From Candidatus Gastranaerophilales bacterium (lineage in GTDB: Bacteria; Cyanobacteriota; Vampirovibrionia; Gastranaerophilales; Gastranaerophilaceae): DNA of 21,062 nucleotides. The notes beneath the pieces were generated by a model. That model had not been told where the DNA came from. It worked only from the letters and a program-made list of their open reading frames with translations, and made no database searches. The position numbers and the translations under genes are program-made. Location of the stretch: positions 1 through 21,062 of the forward strand of contig CANQOM010000011.1 in the NCBI GenBank assembly GCA_947625445.1, written 5' to 3'. Each line of letters starts with the position of its first letter. Position 1 is the stretch's first letter. Positions 1 to 7,153 of the stretch are shown here, piece by piece.

Positions 1-355
1 CGTGTAGTCCTCCTGATACTTTATATCCGCCGTCTCCGAATTTCCCTCCGGCATGAAGTACTGTGTGTACAATTTCCAATGCGGATTTACCGCTTTCGGG
101 TTTTATATCAACCGGAATACCACGTCCGTCATCTTCAACTGTTACGCTTTCATCTTGGTTTATTGTTACTTTTATGTGCTTACAATATCCTGCAAGTGAT
201 TCATCTATTGAATTATCAACAATTTCATATACACAATGATGCAATCCTCTTTGACTTGTTGACCCTATATACATTCCAGGTCTTAATCTAACTGCTTCTA
301 AGCCTTCCAGTACTCTTATATTACTTGCATCATAATTGTTTGTTTCTGTTGCCAT
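1..355 (-). CDS. gyrB: DNA gyrase subunit B, N-terminal part (cut by window edge)
   Basis: This is the first 118 residues of the ATPase subunit of DNA gyrase, the type II topoisomerase that introduces negative supercoils using ATP. The translation from the ATG at 355 begins MATETNNYDASNIRVLEG and contains the GHKL ATPase signatures in order: LEAVRLRPGMYIGS, the Mg/ATP-binding YEIVDNSIDE, the DDGRGIP nucleotide-contact motif, and the GGKFGDGGYKVSGGLH lid region. The reading frame runs open off the left edge. The E-x-VDN spacing and start fit GyrB; ParE shares this domain, so without the C-terminal half the GyrB call rests on the close match of the N-terminus. It is divergent from the HD-GYP-like gene, with 280 bp between the starts. 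Confidence 0.95.
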   Translation of the reverse strand, partial: MATETNNYDASNIRVLEGLEAVRLRPGMYIGSTSQRGLHHCVYEIVDNSIDESLAGYCKHIKVTINQDESVTVEDDGRGIPVDIKPESGKSALEIVHTVLHAGGKFGDGGYKVSGGLH

Positions 356-421
356 ATCCTAACCCCAATCTGCTATTCATTTATTATTTTACTACAAATA
401 TTATTCAATTGCCAATTTAGG

Positions 422-450
422 TTTATTGCTTAATAATATTTTATTGTCAA
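422..450 (-). promoter_or_regulatory. Possible gyrB promoter
   Basis: On the minus strand a perfect -35 hexamer TTGACA (450-445) is followed 17 bp later by a weak -10 match AATAAA (427-422), about 67 bp upstream of the gyrB start. The -35 is consensus but the -10 matches only 4 of 6 positions, so this is tentative. Confidence 0.35.
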
Positions 451-465
451 AACCCTTCTAAAAAT

Positions 466-487
466 TGAGAAAATTCATTTTTTCTCA
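466..487. repeat. Perfect 8-bp inverted repeat between gyrB and the HD-GYP-like gene
   Basis: TGAGAAAA (466-473), a 6-nt spacer and TTTTCTCA (480-487) form a perfect inverted repeat. It sits in a divergent intergenic region, so it is not at the 3' end of any gene and is not a conventional terminator. It lies upstream of the TTGACA-like element assigned to gyrB and could be an operator or a chance feature of AT-rich DNA. Confidence 0.45.
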
Positions 488-559
488 TCCATAAATATGA
501 AATTTTGTAAAAAACACTAAAGTTTAAGTTATAATTGCCGATAATAATATTATAAAATT

Positions 560-588
560 TTGCATAAAATTGTAATCTAAAATATAAT
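560..588 (+). promoter_or_regulatory. Sigma70-type promoter of the HD-GYP-like gene
   Basis: TTGCAT (560-565), a 17-bp spacer and a perfect TATAAT (583-588) lie 47 bp upstream of the ATG at 636. The gene also has a clear AGGAAA ribosome binding site at 626-631. Spacing and hexamers fit a housekeeping promoter. Confidence 0.65.
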
Positions 589-635
589 GGTAGTATAGTT
601 AAAGACAATTATCTAAAATATAGATAGGAAATCTA

Positions 636-2006
636 ATGACAGAGGAAAAGAAAGAGAAAAAAGGTGTTTCGGTTTTTTCAAGAAGTGAAATCTCATTGGA
701 AAATGACCCATTAGAAGAAATTTTTGCTTTAAATCTTGGTGATTTTATTTCAGAACATTTGATTTCTGATGAACTTGTTCAAAAAATCAGCAAAAATAAA
801 GTTGATAAATTGGAAAGCTTAAAAAAACAATTAAAAGAATTAATATCAATTTATTCTATTGATAATACGTTAAAATTACTTGGATTCAGCGGTAGAGAAG
901 AATATATTATTTATAATGCGATTGCAAAAACTATCAAACAAATGCTTGAGATAGATGCTTGTCATGTATACTTATCAAAAGAAAATGCAATGGGACAAAA
1001 TCCAAAAGAATATGATTTATTATTAGTTGGTACTTCTGTTAAGCTGAATGAAGGTGTTTCTTCTTTCGATATAGGGCTTTCTTTTAATGATACTGATTAT
1101 GTGGCTGATTCATACAGATTTAACAGAAATGTAGAAGTAGAAAATTGCAAGAATGCTAATGTTTTTAAGCCAAATTTATTATTAAATGAAGATAAAGTTC
1201 AATATTATTTGGCAGTTCCAATGTATAATAACATGGAAAAAGTAGGAGTTATTGTTGTTGAAAATTACTCTGAAAAAGTACTTTCAAAAGAGTTTATGGA
1301 ATTATTAAATGTCACTGCAAAATTATTTGCAACTTCAATGTCATTAAAAAAATTGGCTGAAGAAACAGATGAAATGATAAATACAGAAGGAGTAACAATA
1401 ACTCACCTTCAAAATATACGTGCTGAATTAACTGCATTAATTGGAGATTTAAGTTTGGAACAACAATTATTTGTTGAAAATCTTGCAAAAGCGGTAGATG
1501 CTAAAGCTAATATGAAAAATAACTATTCTATTGAAGCTGCGGATTTGGCTAAAGAAATTTCTACAGTTTTAGGTTTAAATGAAAAAACAAAAGATTTAAT
1601 ATATTATGCGGCTCTTTTAAGAAATATAGGTAAAATAACTTTACCTGAAGAATTATTTAATAAAAAAGAGAAATTATCTGAAGAAGATTGGGAAAAACTT
1701 CAAAATCATCCTAATGTAGGTGTAAGTATATTAATGAGTATAAATTTTCTCTCAGAGGTTGTTCCGTATATAAATTATCATAAAGAATATTGGGATGGTT
1801 CAGGAGAACCTGAAGGTTTGAAAGGTTATTCTATTCCTTTAGGGTCCAGAATTATTGCAATTTCAGATGCTTATAGTGCTTTAACATCAAAAAGAGCATA
1901 TAGAGATGCAATGTCAAAAGAAAAGGCACTTGAAATAATTAAGTCTGAATCAGGGTTTAAATGGGATCCGGAACTTGTCAACCTGCTTGAAAACATTATA
2001 ATTTAA
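636..2006 (+). CDS. GAF domain plus degenerate HD-GYP domain protein
   Basis: A 456-residue soluble protein. Residues about 85-240 look like a GAF-type sensor domain (ending in an LAVPMYNNMEKVGVIVVE strand-turn-strand), followed by a linker and an HD-GYP-type domain at about 280-455. HD-GYP proteins normally hydrolyse cyclic di-GMP using a di- or tri-metal centre. Landmarks retained are IGK (331-333), the HP at 358-359, WDGSG (386-390) and the SDAYSALTSKRAYRDA helix (410-425). Key residues are changed: the HD dyad is Arg329-Asn330, the HHE motif is HKE (382-384), GYP is GEP, and the early GHS histidine is Tyr. The domain is therefore probably not an active phosphodiesterase; ligand binding or a structural role is more likely. 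No signal peptide or membrane segment. The start is fixed by the AGGAAA site. Single gene with its own promoter; a 44-nt repeated element follows the stop. Confidence 0.88.
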   Translation: MTEEKKEKKGVSVFSRSEISLENDPLEEIFALNLGDFISEHLISDELVQKISKNKVDKLESLKKQLKELISIYSIDNTLKLLGFSGREEYIIYNAIAKTIKQMLEIDACHVYLSKENAMGQNPKEYDLLLVGTSVKLNEGVSSFDIGLSFNDTDYVADSYRFNRNVEVENCKNANVFKPNLLLNEDKVQYYLAVPMYNNMEKVGVIVVENYSEKVLSKEFMELLNVTAKLFATSMSLKKLAEETDEMINTEGVTITHLQNIRAELTALIGDLSLEQQLFVENLAKAVDAKANMKNNYSIEAADLAKEISTVLGLNEKTKDLIYYAALLRNIGKITLPEELFNKKEKLSEEDWEKLQNHPNVGVSILMSINFLSEVVPYINYHKEYWDGSGEPEGLKGYSIPLGSRIIAISDAYSALTSKRAYRDAMSKEKALEIIKSESGFKWDPELVNLLENIII

Positions 2007-2040
2007 TCTTTTTTCACAACCTTCCTTTAAAATACAGGTT

Positions 2041-2084
2041 CAGTCATCTTCACTGCGCTATAATGCTTCGCTTTGTAATACCTT
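2041..2084 (+). repeat. Intergenic 44-nt element, copy 1 (3' of HD-GYP-like gene)
   Basis: This stretch aligns without gaps to the reverse complement of 16693-16736, with 29 of 44 positions identical. Conserved blocks are CAGTCATC at the 5' end, ACT, TGCT, and TTTGTAA-n-ACCTT at the 3' end; differences cluster in two patches. It starts 34 nt after the HD-GYP-like stop codon. Flanking CAGG (2035-2038) and CCTG (2093-2096) could close a stem. It may be a dispersed repeat or a structured 3' UTR element; no family is recognised. Confidence 0.5.
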
Positions 2085-2114
2085 ATATGCTGCCTGAAAA
2101 TTTACTCAAACAAA

Positions 2115-3320
2115 CTAAAGTTGATTATATAAATCAGGAAAGATTTTTAAACTTCTTTTTAATATTCCGTTAATATAAGCAATTGTGATACCGTAATTAG
2201 TTATAGGTATATTTTGTCCTTCAGCCAGTTTATATCTGTAGATAACTTCTCTATCTTTTAGCATACAAGAGCCGCAGTGTATTATCATTTTATATTCGCT
2301 TAAATCTTCAGGGAAACTTCCTCCTGAGGTGAATTTAAAATTTAATTTTTTGTTTGTATAGTTTTGAATCCAATTTGGGAGTTTAACTGTACCTATATCA
2401 TCACATTGTCTGTGATGAGTACAACCTTCAGATATAAGTAATGTATCGTTATCATTTAATTTTTCAAGCATTTTTACACCTTTAACTGCGGTATTTAAAA
2501 CTCCTTTATATCTTGCAAAGAGTATTGAAAAAGAAGTTAAAAGTATATCTTCGGGAACTATATTCATTACATATTTAAAAGCCTGAGAATCAGTAATAAC
2601 TAATTTGGGTTTATTCTTTAAGGATTGAAGTGCTTGGTTTAATTCAAATTCTTTGACTACAAGTGATATCGCAGACGAATCAAGTAAATCTCTTAATACT
2701 TGCTGCTGAGGAAGTATAATTCTTCCTTTTGGTGCTGCTGAATCAATAGGGGTAACAAGAATTACAATATCATTTTTATTAACAACATCACTAATCAGTT
2801 TTTCTTTTTTATCGTCATCTTCATAAGTCATTGCTATAAGTTGTTTCAGTTCATAAATATTTTTGTTTTCTTTTGCACTGACATATATTGCATTATTTTT
2901 AATATCAGATTCAGGAAATTGATTTAATAAATCTGACTTATTAAAAACAATAATATATTTAACGCCTGATGCTTTAAATAGAGAGATGAGATTTTTCTCT
3001 AATAGGTTTAATTCTTTACCGGCAACGGTAACAAGAATAGCAATATCAGTTTTGTGAAGAACTTGTTTTGTTTTTTCTACTCTTAAAGCTCCTAATTCAC
3101 CCTCGTCATCAATTCCCGGAGTGTCTATAATTGTCACAGGACCTATAGGAAGTAATTCCATTGACTTATATACGGGGTCGGTAGTTGTTCCTTTAACTTC
3201 GGAAACAATTGATAAATTTTGATTTGTTATAGCATTAACAAGACTTGATTTTCCGCTATTTCGAAGCCCGAAAATACCTATTTGAACTCTTTCTGATGTT
3301 GGTGTTGAATTTAAACTCAT
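2115..3320 (-). CDS. hydF: [FeFe] hydrogenase maturation GTPase HydF
   Basis: HydF is the scaffold on which HydE and HydG assemble the 2Fe subcluster of [FeFe] hydrogenase before transfer to HydA. The 401-residue length is normal for the family. Residues 11-170 form a Era/TrmE-like GTPase domain with P-loop GLRNSGKSS (18-26), switch TTTDP (45-49), DTPG (66-69), NKSD (127-130) and SAK (148-150). The C-terminal Fe-S cluster domain shows the diagnostic EGCTHHRQCDDIG (298-310) and HCGSC (348-352), giving Cys300, His302/303, Cys349 and Cys352 as cluster ligand candidates. No hydE, hydG or hydrogenase gene lies in this window, so the rest of the system is elsewhere. It is divergent from the SpoIID-like gene; its ATG lacks a Shine-Dalgarno and lies right after a TATAAT box. 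Confidence 0.95.
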   Translation of the reverse strand: MSLNSTPTSERVQIGIFGLRNSGKSSLVNAITNQNLSIVSEVKGTTTDPVYKSMELLPIGPVTIIDTPGIDDEGELGALRVEKTKQVLHKTDIAILVTVAGKELNLLEKNLISLFKASGVKYIIVFNKSDLLNQFPESDIKNNAIYVSAKENKNIYELKQLIAMTYEDDDKKEKLISDVVNKNDIVILVTPIDSAAPKGRIILPQQQVLRDLLDSSAISLVVKEFELNQALQSLKNKPKLVITDSQAFKYVMNIVPEDILLTSFSILFARYKGVLNTAVKGVKMLEKLNDNDTLLISEGCTHHRQCDDIGTVKLPNWIQNYTNKKLNFKFTSGGSFPEDLSEYKMIIHCGSCMLKDREVIYRYKLAEGQNIPITNYGITIAYINGILKRSLKIFPDLYNQL

Positions 3321-3326
3321 AAGTTA

Positions 3327-3332
3327 ATTATA
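3327..3332 (-). promoter_or_regulatory. Putative -10 box of hydF, suggesting a leaderless mRNA
   Basis: On the minus strand TATAAT (3332-3327) ends 6 nt before the A of the hydF ATG (3320), so a typical start of transcription would fall on or beside the start codon. No Shine-Dalgarno sequence is visible before the ATG. A good -35 hexamer is not apparent at the expected distance, which lowers confidence. Confidence 0.4.
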
Positions 3333-3348
3333 CAATAAATAAAATATA

Positions 3349-3377
3349 TTTACCTTTAATTATTGTTTGTCTATAAT
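3349..3377 (+). promoter_or_regulatory. Putative promoter of the spoIID-murJ-tsaC operon
   Basis: TTTACC (3349-3354), a 17-bp spacer and TATAAT (3372-3377) precede the ATG at 3390 by only 12 nt. Transcription would begin about 4-6 nt before the ATG. No Shine-Dalgarno is present. A second TATAAT at 3383-3388 is too close to the ATG to serve this start codon. Confidence 0.45.
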
Positions 3378-3389
3378 AATTTTATAATT

Positions 3390-5036
3390 ATGTTAAAAAG
3401 ATTGAAGATATTTTTTATAGTAGCTATTATGTTAATTATCGGGATATGTCCGTCTGAGGCTGGGGATAATTATATTCCTGTTCGTGTGGGAATAAGTGAT
3501 ACAAAATTCCAAAATTATTTATTTGATTCAATAGAATTTAATAATCCTCAGGAAATAATTATCATGGATCCTTCAACAGGGTATACAATACCTGTTGAAA
3601 ATAATATTAAACTTGTAAAAGTTGTAATGGAAAATAATAAGTTCAGTGTATATCTTGATAATGAGCTTTCAGCAAAAAACATATCAAGTCCGTTGTATGT
3701 AAAACCCAAAGAAAATTGTTTTATTTCTATAAATAATTTAAAACGCAAAGGAAAACAGGCTCTTTACAGAGGTTATATTGAACTGACACAGAGTAATAAA
3801 GATAATTCAAAATTCGCACTCGTAAATGTATTGAGCTTAAAAAATTATTTAAGAGGTGTTGTGCCGAATGAAATGCCTGTAAGGTTTGGATTAGAGGCAT
3901 TAAAAGCACAAACTGTTGCAGCAAGAAATTATGCTGTAAGTCCAAGAATAAAGGCATATAAAGAATTTGATTTATGTGATTCCGTTGCTTGTCAGGTGTA
4001 TTTTGGTGCAAATACGGAAAATGAGCTATCTGATAGAGCAATAGAAGAAACAAACGGAATTATTGCATTGGACAGAGATGATAACCCTATTCTTGCTCTT
4101 TACAGTTCAACTGCCGGCGGTTATACAGAAAGTTATAAGTATGCATTCTCAGACCCAAAAACAAGAGAGTTTCCTTCAAAGGATTTATATTATTTAACTG
4201 CAGTACCTGATAATAAAAAATTTGATTCTTTAGAGTCGGAAAAAAAAGCGGAAGAATTTTATACGACAAAACCTGAATCATTTGATGATAATTCACCGTA
4301 TTACAGGTGGTCTAAAGAGTGGACAATTGATGAACTTGAAAAAGTTTTATCTAAAACACTTGTTTCTCAATCAAAAACAGGATTCGTTTCTCCTGAACTT
4401 AAAAATTCTGATGATTTTGGCAAGTTACAATCCATAAATGTTTTAAGAAGAGGTGAATCAGGTAAAATTATAAAGCTTGAAATAAATACTGATAAAAATA
4501 GCTTTATTGTAATGAAAGAGCTTGTAATAAGAAGATGTTTTCAAAAGGACGGTATTTCTCTACCCAGTGCTAATTTTGTAATAACCAAAATAGATTCTGA
4601 TAATCCTGTTTACAAATTTTCAGGGGGAGGCTTCGGGCATGGTGTTGGTTTAAGCCAATGGGGTGCTGGGAAAATGGCTTCTTTAGGTTACAGTTATGAT
4701 GAAATTCTTCAGCATTATTATAAAGGTATTAGACTTTCCACTATTCCCATGAAAGTAAGAGGTAATAATAAAGTTGTTGAACAAACCTTCTTTGTTAATA
4801 AAAAAAAGGAAATCAGTTTAATTATTGATAATCAAGATAAAATAAAAGATGTAAAAATATATATAAATCAAAGAGAGATGGATGCAAAATTAAAAAATAA
4901 ACAAAATAAAATTGATATTTCCAGATATGTACACAAAGGATTAAATACGGTCGGATTTCTTGTAACAGATGAGAGTGCTGATTATAATGACTATTTTAGT
5001 GTTTCTGTAATAGTAAAAGAGGCACAAGATGGGTAG
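3390..5036 (+). CDS. SpoIID/LytB-family secreted protein (probable peptidoglycan lytic transglycosylase or amidase enhancer)
   Basis: A 548-residue secreted protein starting MLKRLKIFF with a Sec signal peptide (basic n-region, hydrophobic 7-20, cleavage near SEAG at 22-25). A start at the upstream TTG (3363) would only add residues before this signal, so the ATG at 3390 is preferred. The SpoIID domain is clear: NVLSLKNYLRGVVPNEMP (146-163, with Glu161 at the position of the catalytic Glu), LKAQTVAARNYA (171-182), Cys196 and Cys201 in FDLCDSVACQVYFG, STAGGYTE (240-247), and GGGFGHGVGLSQWGAG (412-427). Family members cleave denuded glycan strands, during engulfment in spore formers; homologues in non-sporulators act in wall remodelling. 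A C-terminal ~100-residue extension of unknown role follows. Its last codons overlap the murJ start by 8 nt, implying translational coupling with the lipid II flippase. Confidence 0.88.
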   Translation: MLKRLKIFFIVAIMLIIGICPSEAGDNYIPVRVGISDTKFQNYLFDSIEFNNPQEIIIMDPSTGYTIPVENNIKLVKVVMENNKFSVYLDNELSAKNISSPLYVKPKENCFISINNLKRKGKQALYRGYIELTQSNKDNSKFALVNVLSLKNYLRGVVPNEMPVRFGLEALKAQTVAARNYAVSPRIKAYKEFDLCDSVACQVYFGANTENELSDRAIEETNGIIALDRDDNPILALYSSTAGGYTESYKYAFSDPKTREFPSKDLYYLTAVPDNKKFDSLESEKKAEEFYTTKPESFDDNSPYYRWSKEWTIDELEKVLSKTLVSQSKTGFVSPELKNSDDFGKLQSINVLRRGESGKIIKLEINTDKNSFIVMKELVIRRCFQKDGISLPSANFVITKIDSDNPVYKFSGGGFGHGVGLSQWGAGKMASLGYSYDEILQHYYKGIRLSTIPMKVRGNNKVVEQTFFVNKKKEISLIIDNQDKIKDVKIYINQREMDAKLKNKQNKIDISRYVHKGLNTVGFLVTDESADYNDYFSVSVIVKEAQDG

Positions 5037-6603
5037 GGATTCTTCATTATTAAAAGCGGCATGGCTGATAGCATTTGTTACAATAATTTCAAAATTTGTG
5101 GGTTTTTTGAGAGATATAATAATTGCAAATTATTATGGAGCCGGATTGGTTTCTGATGCATATTTTTATGCATATCAAATACCATCACTAGCGATAATAT
5201 TAATAGGAGGAGTAGGCGGGCCGTTTCATAGTGCAACAGTGAGTGTCTTCGCAAAATTAGTTAATCCTGATGATAAGATGCCTCCTGAAAAGGTTAATAA
5301 ATTATTTAATACATTTTTAACTGCATCGTTTTTGTTTTTTGCATTTTTATCAATATTAGTATTTATATTTTCTGAAGATATTATGGGATTTATTATTCAT
5401 AGTAATAATTCTGAACTGGTTACACTTGCCTCAGGACATTTGAGAATAATGACACCTGTTATATTAATAGGCGGAATTATTGGTATATATTACGGACTTT
5501 TAGTTACATACAGAAATTTTTTGCTTCCTAATATTTCACCTGTAATGGTTAGTTTAACTATTATAGTTATATTGTTATTATCAAGAGGTGATAAATTAGG
5601 AACATGTCTTGCAGTTGCAACATCAATCGGAGCTTTATTACAGTTTTTGATACAGGCTCCGGGGGTAAGAAAACTGGGATACAAAATAAAACCTAATTTT
5701 AATTTTAAAAATAATCCTGAATTTAAAAATTTGGTTGAACTTGTATTTCCGGCTGCTTTAAGTTCTACTATCGGACAAATATATGTATATGTAGACATGT
5801 TCTTTGCTTCACAACTGAGAGAAGGTGCTTGGACTTCAATTGGTTATGCAAACAGAATTTTTCAATTTCCGGTAGGTATATTGGTTACGGCCTTTTTGGT
5901 TCCTTTATTTCCGATTTTTTCCAAGCTTGTCGGTGAAAAAAGATTTGATGAAGTTAAATATTATTTTCATAAAGGAGTCGGGCTATTAAACTTTGTGGCT
6001 ATTCCTGTTTTGTTTTTAATCATTTTATTATCTTATGATGTCATTCAACTTGTTTTTCAAAGAGGACAATTTGATTCTAATGCTACATATATGGTTTCTC
6101 AGGCTCTCATATTTTTATCTTTTGCTATAATCCCATATGTATTTAGAGATTCTATAACCAGAATTTTTTATTCGTTTAATGATTCGAAAACACCTTTTAT
6201 AGTGGCTTTTTCGTCTATAATATTAAAATTTATCTTGAATTTTCTATTTATAAAACACTTAGGTATTGCCGCAATTACTCTTTCTACTTCATTGGTAACT
6301 TTATTTAATGCAAGTTTGCTCGGTATGATTTTATTGAAAAGAATAAACTTAGATTATAAGATATATTTTAAAAATTTGTTTAAAATGTTATTTGCGGCAA
6401 TTTGTGCATTCTCTATAAATTTTGTAATATATATATTTTGGTCTGTTCCTGAAGGGAATTGGATTCTTCTTGCAATTAAAACACTTTGTATGTTTATTTT
6501 ATGTATGGTTACATATGTTTTATTTTCGGTATTATTTAAAATTGAATATGTTGGAGAATTAATTGAAAGAATTAAAAACAATATCAAAAGAAAATTTGAA
6601 TAA
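5029..6603 (+). CDS. murJ: Lipid II flippase MurJ
   Basis: A 524-residue polytopic membrane protein of the MVF/MOP exporter superfamily. MurJ translocates lipid II across the cytoplasmic membrane for peptidoglycan synthesis. The N-terminus AWLIAFVTIISKFVGFLRDI followed by YYGAG.VSDAYFYAYQIPS is the family hallmark; SIGYANRIFQFPVGILVTAF and ALIFLSFAIIPYVFRDSITR further along are also characteristic. About 14 hydrophobic segments are spread through the length, as expected. The ATG at 5029 overlaps the end of the SpoIID-like gene by 8 nt and is preceded by an AGAGG within that gene. The 3' end overlaps the tsaC-like gene by 41 nt. Context with a wall-cleaving enzyme supports a cell-wall operon. 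Confidence 0.95.
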   Translation: MGRDSSLLKAAWLIAFVTIISKFVGFLRDIIIANYYGAGLVSDAYFYAYQIPSLAIILIGGVGGPFHSATVSVFAKLVNPDDKMPPEKVNKLFNTFLTASFLFFAFLSILVFIFSEDIMGFIIHSNNSELVTLASGHLRIMTPVILIGGIIGIYYGLLVTYRNFLLPNISPVMVSLTIIVILLLSRGDKLGTCLAVATSIGALLQFLIQAPGVRKLGYKIKPNFNFKNNPEFKNLVELVFPAALSSTIGQIYVYVDMFFASQLREGAWTSIGYANRIFQFPVGILVTAFLVPLFPIFSKLVGEKRFDEVKYYFHKGVGLLNFVAIPVLFLIILLSYDVIQLVFQRGQFDSNATYMVSQALIFLSFAIIPYVFRDSITRIFYSFNDSKTPFIVAFSSIILKFILNFLFIKHLGIAAITLSTSLVTLFNASLLGMILLKRINLDYKIYFKNLFKMLFAAICAFSINFVIYIFWSVPEGNWILLAIKTLCMFILCMVTYVLFSVLFKIEYVGELIERIKNNIKRKFE

Positions 6604-7153
6604 TATATTAAAAACCGGTGGAGTTATAGCTTTTGTAACAGATACTGTGTGGGGTATCGGATGTTTGCCGGATTGTGAAAAAGCCGTAAAAAAAATATAT
6701 GAAATAAAAGGAAGAGATGAATCAAAACCTTTGATTTTAATGTCGAATGAAGCTAAATATTTATATCCTTATGTTAAAGAAGTACCTGATTTGGCTAAAA
6801 AATATATTGCTGAATATTTTCCCGGAGCATTAACAATAGTTTTACAAAAATCTGATTTAACAAAAGATTTTATAACTTCTTATAAAAATACAGTGGGTAT
6901 AAGAGTGCCTGACAATGAATGTTTTAAAACTATATGCTCACTTATTGAGGGGCATGTTCTGGCTACAACAAGTGCTAATATTTCAAATGAACCGTCTTCA
7001 AAAACATATGATGAAGTTTGTAAATCTATAGGTGATTTGGTGGATATTGTTATTAAAGATGAAGGTTATACTTGTGAAGGAAAAGAGTCAACCGTTATAT
7101 TGGTTGACTCTGAATCTTGTAAAATCTTAAGACAAGGGGCAATTAATTTTTAA
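6563..7153 (+). CDS. L-threonylcarbamoyladenylate synthase family protein (TsaC/Sua5/YrdC)
   Basis: A 196-residue YrdC-like domain protein. The family makes threonylcarbamoyl-AMP from threonine, bicarbonate and ATP for the t6A37 modification of ANN-decoding tRNAs. Motifs: GGVIAFVTDTVWGIGC (the usual T-[DE]-T-x-[YW]-G-L), the K-G-R-x-x-x-K-P-L basic motif (about 50-57), TVGIRVPDN, and the SAN-x-S nucleotide loop (about 138-142). The length fits the short TsaC form lacking the Sua5 C-terminal domain. The start is a TTG at 6563: GGAG at 6553-6556 sits six bases upstream and no other in-frame start precedes the YrdC core. It overlaps murJ by 41 nt, so it is translated from the same mRNA. Its TAA stop shares bases with the stop of the convergent gene. 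Confidence 0.9.
   Translation: MKELKTISKENLNNILKTGGVIAFVTDTVWGIGCLPDCEKAVKKIYEIKGRDESKPLILMSNEAKYLYPYVKEVPDLAKKYIAEYFPGALTIVLQKSDLTKDFITSYKNTVGIRVPDNECFKTICSLIEGHVLATTSANISNEPSSKTYDEVCKSIGDLVDIVIKDEGYTCEGKESTVILVDSESCKILRQGAINF

Noticed and set aside
79..291. Short + strand open frame at the left edge
   Set aside because: It lies wholly opposite the gyrB ATPase motifs and has no sign of coding.
356..635. Possible replication origin beside gyrB
   Set aside because: No DnaA-box consensus (TTATNCACA) cluster is visible in this gap or in the gaps next to rpmH; dnaA is not in the window.
3363..3389. Upstream TTG start for the SpoIID-like gene
   Set aside because: It would add nine residues before a normal signal peptide, lies upstream of the inferred transcription start, and has no ribosome binding site.
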